Origin: Nocardia stercoris
GTDB lineage: Bacteria; Actinomycetota; Actinomycetes; Mycobacteriales; Mycobacteriaceae
DNA length: 64,000 bases
Assembly (NCBI RefSeq): GCF_003696265.1
Contig: NZ_RFFH01000017.1
Coordinates: 1-64,000 of the forward strand
Reading direction: 5' to 3'
The position numbers and the translations under genes were made by a program. The notes under the pieces were generated by a model that was not told where the DNA came from, made no database searches, and saw nothing but the letters and a program-made list of their open reading frames with translations. Below are positions 58,510 to 64,000 of the stretch, one piece after another; position 1 is the first letter of the stretch, and each line of letters starts with the position of its first letter.

Positions 58510-61011
58510 TTAGAAGTCGAAGTCCGTGGTGAAGGAACGTTTGATCGTGTACGGCACGCTCTTGTACTTCTTCCACTGGTCGGTGCCCTCGATCGGCCCG
58601 GACAGGCGGAATTCCACACTCTGGTTGTTCGCATCGTCCGCGTCTTTGCTCAGTAGGAGCCGAACGCTCTGGAATCGGTCACGCCCCTGGTCGCTCGCCG
58701 AGTCGAATATCATCTCTTGTTCGTTCGAGATCAGCTGATCCCCGAAGTACAGTCCGGCACGCAATCGTCGTGCGGTGCGGTGTGGTTCGACCTTCATCGA
58801 CTGGTAGAGCTTGACAACAATCTGACCCGTAGTGATCTTGTCGGACTCAGGGTGGATGTCGATGTTGACTGGCTCGACTGTGTTGTTGCGTCTCTTGTTT
58901 ATCGAGACGACCGGCACCACGATCTCCTGGAGCGATGCTCCCCCGTGCACGAACTGGAACCCGGCACCTGGCTTGACTATCCGGTGAATCGAATTCGGAA
59001 TCTGCACCTCAAGACCGCCGGACAGCCCCAGCTGATCCGGTCGAAATGTCCGGAATCCGGCATCCTCCTTCAGGCCACGGCCAAGTACGTAACGACGCTT
59101 CTCTGCAATGATCTCATCACCTTGCGGTTTGACGGTGAGGTTGAACTGCCGCGCCAGTTTGGAGCGCTGATAGAGGAAGCCGTGATCCGCGGTGACAAAG
59201 ATGTTCGTGGCATTCGCATTGGCGAGCTTCTTCACGATATCGACCAGCTGATCGAGTGTTTCTGCCACTGCTGAAAAGGTGCGGTGTTCCGATTTCGCGC
59301 TGTCTCCCGTGGCGTCGATCGTGTCGTGATAGACGTAGAGCACCTGGTGGGATGAATACAGTTCTCGCCGCTCGGCCGGCTTCATCTCGACGAAGTCTTT
59401 CGCTTGGACGGCAACGCCACCCACTGCGTTCAGAATCTTGTTGCGGCTCGCCAAACCATCGGACTTCAGCCCATCGACCAGAACCGGATCACCAGCCGGA
59501 GAATGCGCCAGGGTCTTGTGCGGTAAGAGCGCCGCCATGCCCAGCTGCGTGTAGCTCGGCAGCACACCCAGCAGTGCCTCGATCTTGGCCTCGAACTTGT
59601 TCTCCCCCCGGATCTTCGAAGTCAACTCCTCCGCGATCTCGTAACGCATCGCGTCAGAGATCACGACGACGGCCTTCTTGTGACCACCTTTGGTGAGTTG
59701 CGCGACGTACTGGTCGTAGAACGAGGATTGAGAGGTCACGGCGGGCGTATGCCACTGCTCGACCGCTTCGACCTGCTGCTGCCAGCTTATGCCGAGCGGG
59801 GCCAGGAAGTTCGTGACGTAGGCAGCCTCGACCCGCTCCGCCAACTCATCGAGCGGCTGCTTGAACTCGGCCGTCAGGTAGGCGTGGGTGAACTGGCGGT
59901 AGCACTGATCGATACGGAACAGCTCGTCACGGTACCGCGTGATCCCCTGGTCGAAGCTGGTGAAATCCAGTCGGACGGTGCGGATCGCGGGGAGAAGCTC
60001 GGCGGCGGACGCCAATGCCTCGTAGAGGGTGGCGTAGTCCTCGAACCAGAAGCTGTCGCGACGGCGGGTGCCGATGGCTTCGAGGACATCGCGCTGTGGC
60101 ATCGTCTGGTTGACGAGCCCATCGACCAGACGGCGGATTGTCTCCCGCTCAGCGGCTTCGAAGATATCGGCGTCCCTGAGCGCATCCCACGGGATTTCGG
60201 CGACTCCCTCTTGGTAGCCGAGGTCCTCCTCGGCATTGCGAGCGAGTACCTTGATCGCGGTCGAGCTGCGTTTGGAGTCCCGAAAGCTACGGAAGTCGAT
60301 CGCGAGGTTGCGGGCGGCCTTCGACGAGGTGACGTCGAAGCCATCGCGAGCTTGTTTAAACATCCACAGGATGAATCCCGGCACTGTCGGTGACTCGGAT
60401 CGGTACCCATAGATGTGCTCTGCACCGGTCCAGTGGAAGTCGGCGAGCCCGTACTGGGAGAGGACGTCGAAACCGGCCGAGCTGTCCTGTGCCTGCTGAA
60501 CCAGCAGGGTACGCGTGAGCTCGGAGAAGCTGTGCTCCTTCTGCCCGATCGCGATAGCGCACATCTTCGCCCGCACTGTCACGAGGTCATCGCTCGGAGC
60601 GAGCAACGCCTTCAGTTTGTCGACCAACGTGGCGTCCGCGAAGAACAAGGCATGCTCGGCGATGAGCGCGTTGGCACCAGGCTGAGTCAGCCCCAGGCCG
60701 GCCCGCATGAGCTCACCAGAATCTGCCGTGAACACGGGCCCATAGGCCAACTCGAGGTCGAGCAACCAGTTCCCCGCCCCTTCAGCAATGGGTCCAGAAC
60801 GGTAGAGCAGAAACCGAGTCGTCGTATCCTCGCGGAGCACACGATGCTTGACGGCGAACTCATTGTCCTCGATGCGTAGCACGGTGACGTCACCCGGCAA
60901 GTTGCTGTCGAGGTCAGCTGCGTAGCCGCCGTCGGGGTCGTGCCACACGACGATGCGTCGCCCGGCGAAGCGGTCCGCGAGATGGCTGGAGATCGTGGAC
61001 GTCCTGCTCAT
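58510..61011 (-). CDS. pglZ: BREX alkaline phosphatase-like protein PglZ (type A)
   Basis: An 833-residue BREX protein. The N-terminus (FAGRRIVVWHDPDGGYAADL) and overall length fit the PglZ type A family of type 1 BREX. The alkaline phosphatase-like domain holds AVVVISDAMRYEIAEELTSK (about residue 450, metal- and phospho-binding aspartate) and NIFVTADHGFLYQRSKLARQ (about 607, the metal-binding DHG). PglZ acts with PglX and BrxB in host DNA methylation and phage exclusion. The ATG at 61011 overlaps the stop of the short DUF1016-like ORF (ATGA), and brxL follows after ten bases. The DNA here is visibly less GC-rich than the rest of the window. Confidence 0.93.
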   Translation of the reverse strand: MSRTSTISSHLADRFAGRRIVVWHDPDGGYAADLDSNLPGDVTVLRIEDNEFAVKHRVLREDTTTRFLLYRSGPIAEGAGNWLLDLELAYGPVFTADSGELMRAGLGLTQPGANALIAEHALFFADATLVDKLKALLAPSDDLVTVRAKMCAIAIGQKEHSFSELTRTLLVQQAQDSSAGFDVLSQYGLADFHWTGAEHIYGYRSESPTVPGFILWMFKQARDGFDVTSSKAARNLAIDFRSFRDSKRSSTAIKVLARNAEEDLGYQEGVAEIPWDALRDADIFEAAERETIRRLVDGLVNQTMPQRDVLEAIGTRRRDSFWFEDYATLYEALASAAELLPAIRTVRLDFTSFDQGITRYRDELFRIDQCYRQFTHAYLTAEFKQPLDELAERVEAAYVTNFLAPLGISWQQQVEAVEQWHTPAVTSQSSFYDQYVAQLTKGGHKKAVVVISDAMRYEIAEELTSKIRGENKFEAKIEALLGVLPSYTQLGMAALLPHKTLAHSPAGDPVLVDGLKSDGLASRNKILNAVGGVAVQAKDFVEMKPAERRELYSSHQVLYVYHDTIDATGDSAKSEHRTFSAVAETLDQLVDIVKKLANANATNIFVTADHGFLYQRSKLARQFNLTVKPQGDEIIAEKRRYVLGRGLKEDAGFRTFRPDQLGLSGGLEVQIPNSIHRIVKPGAGFQFVHGGASLQEIVVPVVSINKRRNNTVEPVNIDIHPESDKITTGQIVVKLYQSMKVEPHRTARRLRAGLYFGDQLISNEQEMIFDSASDQGRDRFQSVRLLLSKDADDANNQSVEFRLSGPIEGTDQWKKYKSVPYTIKRSFTTDFDF

Positions 61012-61244
61012 TCGTGGTCCTCGTCATCTCGGCGGGAGCCGAATTCGCGAAGCGCAACCCCGTACTCCGCGCGCTGCTGCTGGAGTCTCTTGGTGTCGAT
61101 CAGGTGGCCGATTTGCCAATTCATCAGCGCCAACGGCGCGTTCGCTGGCGGGGCGACAGCCGACCCGGCCGTCTCGATCAGCGCAGAGCCCTGCTCGAAC
61201 GTGCCCGCCACGCTCGGTCCGCCGGCGGGCTTCAAGTCACTCAT
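61008..61244 (-). CDS. Short DUF1016-like (YhcG N-terminal) fragment between pglX and pglZ
   Basis: A 78-residue frame. Residues 39-62 contain NWQIGHLIDTKRLQQQRAEYG, the signature helix pair of the N-terminal domain of DUF1016/YhcG proteins (NWxIGxxIxxxxxxxRAEYG). Full members have about 350 residues with a C-terminal PDDEXK nuclease; here the match stops at ALREFGSRRDDEDHE, so the nuclease is missing. The first 30 residues are low-complexity. It overlaps the pglX end by eight bases and its stop overlaps the pglZ ATG, so it is fully embedded in the operon and may couple translation. Either a relic of an accessory nuclease or a small functional domain. Confidence 0.65.
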   Translation of the reverse strand: MSDLKPAGGPSVAGTFEQGSALIETAGSAVAPPANAPLALMNWQIGHLIDTKRLQQQRAEYGVALREFGSRRDDEDHE

Positions 61245-64000
61245 CCGATGCCTCCAGACCAGTGATCTTCCTCAAAGCTGGGTAGAACTTCGGGTAGTTC
61301 ACCCTCACGCCGTTGTCGAGGTCGATCTCTGCTCTCTGGATGTCCAACGGGTAGAGGACGTCATGCTCGTAGTCGCGCAGCTCGGCGAGAATCGCGCGCA
61401 GGCGATCAGCTTGTTTCTGCGCTTTCGCCGATGCGCCACCGGCAGAGGCTTCCTCAGCGCTCTGGAGCGCGACCTCAAGCTTCGCTCGGTATTCACGGAG
61501 GTACTCGTTCAGGACCGTCGACACCGTCGACGGGGTGTAGCGGTGCATGTAGATCAGCGCGTTGAATGATCCCTTGGGAGAGGAGAACATCCAATAGATC
61601 GGGCGCTTCTTGTAGCGTTGCACGTGATCCTCGTAGAACCTCGACCTCGCGACGTTCTTACCGGCTGGGTTCGACTTCGCGATGAAATAGTCCCGAATCG
61701 TCTTGACGCCCAGGGATTCCTCCACGAATCGCAGGTTCTCCTCGAAGTTCTCCGCACCGAAGGCCATACGCAAGAACTTGCGGAAGCACTCCACGATGTC
61801 GTCCTCGAACCAACCATCGTCGACGAACGGGATGACGTTGTCGGCGTCCGGCGCGAAGGTCGGCGACGGCACCTTCGCGAGGTAGTCCTGAAGCGTGCCT
61901 CCCTCGCCGGCGAGGATCAGCCCTGGCGCGTCGAGACTGTAGCGGCCGAACATGCAACCAACGGCGTAGGAGATCAACTCTTCTGCGACATCCGCCCGTT
62001 CCAGAGCCTCGTACTCGACGTCCGTTCTGCCAGGGCCGTACCGGAACTCGACGTTGCGCGTCAGCGAAATTCGTTCAAGTGCAATACCCACAGTTACGAT
62101 CTGCGATACGTCGTATGCCGCCGCAATAATGGCGTTGTTTTCAGACTCCAGTTCACGCAATCGCTCCGAAGCTTCCCGCCATTCGCGTGAAACTTGCCTA
62201 TAACGTTCGTCCAGCGAGCCCTCTGCGGCCTTCCGGATAGCAGGCACTTCGAAATCCCACGATGTTTCGAACTCGTTCCAATCTTGTCGACTCAGTTCAA
62301 CGGCGTGATTGGAAAGCTCAACCGCCCGTGTTCCCTGCAGCGGCACCACTGGAAGCTGCGCGATCTGACCGACCTCAAAGTTGAGGGTTGGAGAAATCGC
62401 CTTCAGCATTTCGAGTGCCACCGAGGAATTTGTGAATGCCGCCAGCTCGGCGCGACGCTCGGGGTCGGCCGTGAATATTGATGTGCCGGCTACGTCATAG
62501 ATGAATCCGGCCGGATACATCCGGAAAGCAGGTTCGCCAGAACCGATTTTCGACCAGGAAACAGAGGGCAAGAAGTAGGTACTCGTGTTCTGGGCGCGCG
62601 AACGTGGACGCCCACCTTCTTCCATTCCGAATACGCGAATCTCGGCGCCATCATTTTCCCAGTTCACGACATGCTCATGGTTGCCCCACCACTTTCGGAA
62701 CTCTCCGCCTTTGTTGTAAGGGAACCAACGTTTTCCAGATGCCTTGGCTTCGTCGCGGTTCGAGCATTCAAAGGCGGTCCGATTTGTACTGACTTCCCAC
62801 CAGGAGCGGAGAAACCGGTTGTTATCAGCGGTCGCGAGGCCCTGACGCGGCTCTGCAGCTTCCTTCAACGGCCGCCCCTTGGAAAAAGCGGCACGTATGG
62901 AATCGGGAAGCCAGTACGCGATCGGTGAGCCAGGTACTTTGGCGAAATCTTCGGAGGATTTCGTAAATCGCCACTCGCAATCAGCCCTCTTCGCCGCCTT
63001 GAGCACGGCCGCTCTTTTTTCGGCTTCATTCTGTCCATCAACCGCACGCACAAAATCTGCTGCGCGCGTGGTTTCCCGGCCGGGTTCGAGCACGAAGGCG
63101 GTCGTAGACACGACTGCTCCGCCGATTGAATCGAAAGCTCGTTCGCCGAGATGGACCATAGAAACTGGCGGGCTTGAGCGGACAATCCTCTGTCTCAAAG
63201 CCTCATAGGACGAAGTAAACATCCAGGACTGCATGGTGACCATGGCGGTAGCGCCGTGCTTTGCCGTCAAAGTCAGACATCGCTGAATGAACATGGCAAA
63301 GAGGTCAGCCTTCGATTCTTTGAACTCGGTTTTGGCGAATTCGGTAAGCCGAGCATCCATGTTCTTACTGCCCATGTAGGGAGGGTTTGCCACCGCAATC
63401 GCGTACTCGCGGCTGAGGATCGCGGCCTGCGTGACGACCTTGCGTGCCTGGTCCAGCATCTCGAAAAGGAGCGTCCCTTCCTGCTCCTTCAAATCTTCCA
63501 CTACGCCGGCTGCTCGCTTGGCTTCTTCGGCGTCCGGTTGAATCAGTGCACCGAGCCGGTCGGCGTCGCGGAACTGATTCCAGAACGCCTCCTCCGCGTG
63601 CCGGTTGCCGTCCACGGTCACCAGGAAGTCCAGTTCATCGGGTCCGAACGAAATCGGTTCGATCAAGCAGATCTTGGGCTTCACCTGCGAACGAGTGAAG
63701 AAACGCCAGTCCCTGTCGCGGGCTTTCATGGTGAGCGCAAAGGCTGCCAGTGATCCTGCGCGGGGGTCGATCTCGGTGCCGTGGAGGTTGTGGGCGAGGA
63801 TCAGGCTCGGGATTTCCGAGGGGGCGTAGCCCTCTTCTTCGTAGATTGCGTAGAGCAGGTCGAAGGCATAGGTGAGCATATGGCCCGACCCGCAGGCCGG
63901 GTCGATCACCGTCAGGTCCTCGGGGCCGTTGACCTCGAGGACGTCGGTTATTTCGTCGACCGGGGCGAGGTAGTAATCCATCCGGTCGACGAGGCGCGAG
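61237..64000 (-). CDS. pglX: BREX adenine methyltransferase PglX (5' end beyond the window)
   Basis: At least 920 C-terminal residues of PglX, the adenine-specific DNA methyltransferase of BREX that marks host DNA. Motif I, VIDPACGSGHMLTYAFDLLY, is near 63905-63850, and motif IV, AVANPPYMGSKNMD, with the catalytic NPPY is at 63376-63387. The rest includes the target-recognition region (ENDGAEIRVFGMEEGGRPRS near 62600). The frame continues upstream through SRLVDR at the window edge, so the ATG at 63981 is internal; the usual length is about 1,200 residues. First visible gene of the operon and the only partial one. It overlaps the small DUF1016-like ORF. Confidence 0.93.
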   Translation of the reverse strand, partial: SRLVDRMDYYLAPVDEITDVLEVNGPEDLTVIDPACGSGHMLTYAFDLLYAIYEEEGYAPSEIPSLILAHNLHGTEIDPRAGSLAAFALTMKARDRDWRFFTRSQVKPKICLIEPISFGPDELDFLVTVDGNRHAEEAFWNQFRDADRLGALIQPDAEEAKRAAGVVEDLKEQEGTLLFEMLDQARKVVTQAAILSREYAIAVANPPYMGSKNMDARLTEFAKTEFKESKADLFAMFIQRCLTLTAKHGATAMVTMQSWMFTSSYEALRQRIVRSSPPVSMVHLGERAFDSIGGAVVSTTAFVLEPGRETTRAADFVRAVDGQNEAEKRAAVLKAAKRADCEWRFTKSSEDFAKVPGSPIAYWLPDSIRAAFSKGRPLKEAAEPRQGLATADNNRFLRSWWEVSTNRTAFECSNRDEAKASGKRWFPYNKGGEFRKWWGNHEHVVNWENDGAEIRVFGMEEGGRPRSRAQNTSTYFLPSVSWSKIGSGEPAFRMYPAGFIYDVAGTSIFTADPERRAELAAFTNSSVALEMLKAISPTLNFEVGQIAQLPVVPLQGTRAVELSNHAVELSRQDWNEFETSWDFEVPAIRKAAEGSLDERYRQVSREWREASERLRELESENNAIIAAAYDVSQIVTVGIALERISLTRNVEFRYGPGRTDVEYEALERADVAEELISYAVGCMFGRYSLDAPGLILAGEGGTLQDYLAKVPSPTFAPDADNVIPFVDDGWFEDDIVECFRKFLRMAFGAENFEENLRFVEESLGVKTIRDYFIAKSNPAGKNVARSRFYEDHVQRYKKRPIYWMFSSPKGSFNALIYMHRYTPSTVSTVLNEYLREYRAKLEVALQSAEEASAGGASAKAQKQADRLRAILAELRDYEHDVLYPLDIQRAEIDLDNGVRVNYPKFYPALRKITGLEASDE

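Noticed and set aside
1..64000. CRISPR arrays and tRNA/rRNA genes
   Set aside because: I saw no regularly spaced direct repeats and no cloverleaf or rRNA-like sequence while reading; a dedicated scan was not possible.

Overview
The window is very GC-rich, uses GTG and TTG starts freely, and encodes mostly actinobacterial families (PucR, MmyB-type, LAL-type LuxR, TetR and PaaI regulators or enzymes, Tat-exported flavoenzymes). I read it as chromosome of a mycolate actinomycete, most likely Nocardia or a close relative; the genus is an inference. I saw no tRNA, rRNA or CRISPR array. Several gene remnants (serine recombinase, DUF1275, GGDEF, thioesterases, IS3, an alpha/beta hydrolase) show that this is a decaying accessory region.

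Layout. 1-9.4 kb holds a PhzF-like enzyme, a SnoaL-like protein, a hydrolase-MFS-NAD(P) epimerase run closed by a strong hairpin, a second MFS pump and a three-part cyclic-nucleotide-binding/thioredoxin-fold/TrxR-like flavoprotein. 9.4-12.7 kb holds remnants, a membrane protein, and a TetR repressor sharing a perfect 34-bp palindrome with a tautomerase and a DJ-1/PfpI gene. 12.7-24.4 kb is an amine-catabolism block: Tat-exported amine oxidase, aminoaldehyde dehydrogenase, class III aminotransferase, CoA-acylating semialdehyde dehydrogenase, APC permease and two PucR regulators.

24.6-32 kb carries a truncated thioesterase, an IS3 scar, a membrane diguanylate cyclase and a DNA-alkylation-repair island: alkB-tag, then an operon of an internally deleted Ogt, a sigma-70-family factor, an intact Ogt, a 2OG-Fe(II) oxygenase, a free-standing Ada-type metal-binding protein and an unknown protein. 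32-36.5 kb has small orphan genes, an atypical receiver protein, a succinate-semialdehyde dehydrogenase and an epoxide hydrolase/dehalogenase-like enzyme.

36.7-43 kb is an array of four paralogous alpha/beta hydrolases (secreted, cytosolic, lipoprotein, and one without its catalytic serine) next to a large LuxR-type ATPase regulator. 43-50.9 kb has a PaaI thioesterase, an NmrA-like protein, a PEBP, and a LeuD-LeuC-PEP mutase/isocitrate lyase-MmgE/PrpD operon read divergently from a double-domain AsnC regulator. 50.8-55.6 kb has a ThDP 2-oxo-acid decarboxylase, a DJ-1 protein, a chloroperoxidase-like hydrolase, a tandem muconolactone-isomerase protein and a VOC protein.

56.3-64 kb is the defence island: part of a BREX (type 1-like) locus in the order pglX, short DUF1016-like fragment, pglZ, brxL, all on the minus strand. 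pglX runs off the right edge, so brxA, brxB and brxC are expected beyond it. The island abuts an MmyB-type regulator that has lost its N-terminus, which probably marks the junction. BrxL ends in a domain that looks like the phospholipase-D-like C-terminal domain of MITD1 rather than a Lon protease. This BrxL variant and the sigma-factor-linked alkylation-repair operon are the two most interesting systems here.
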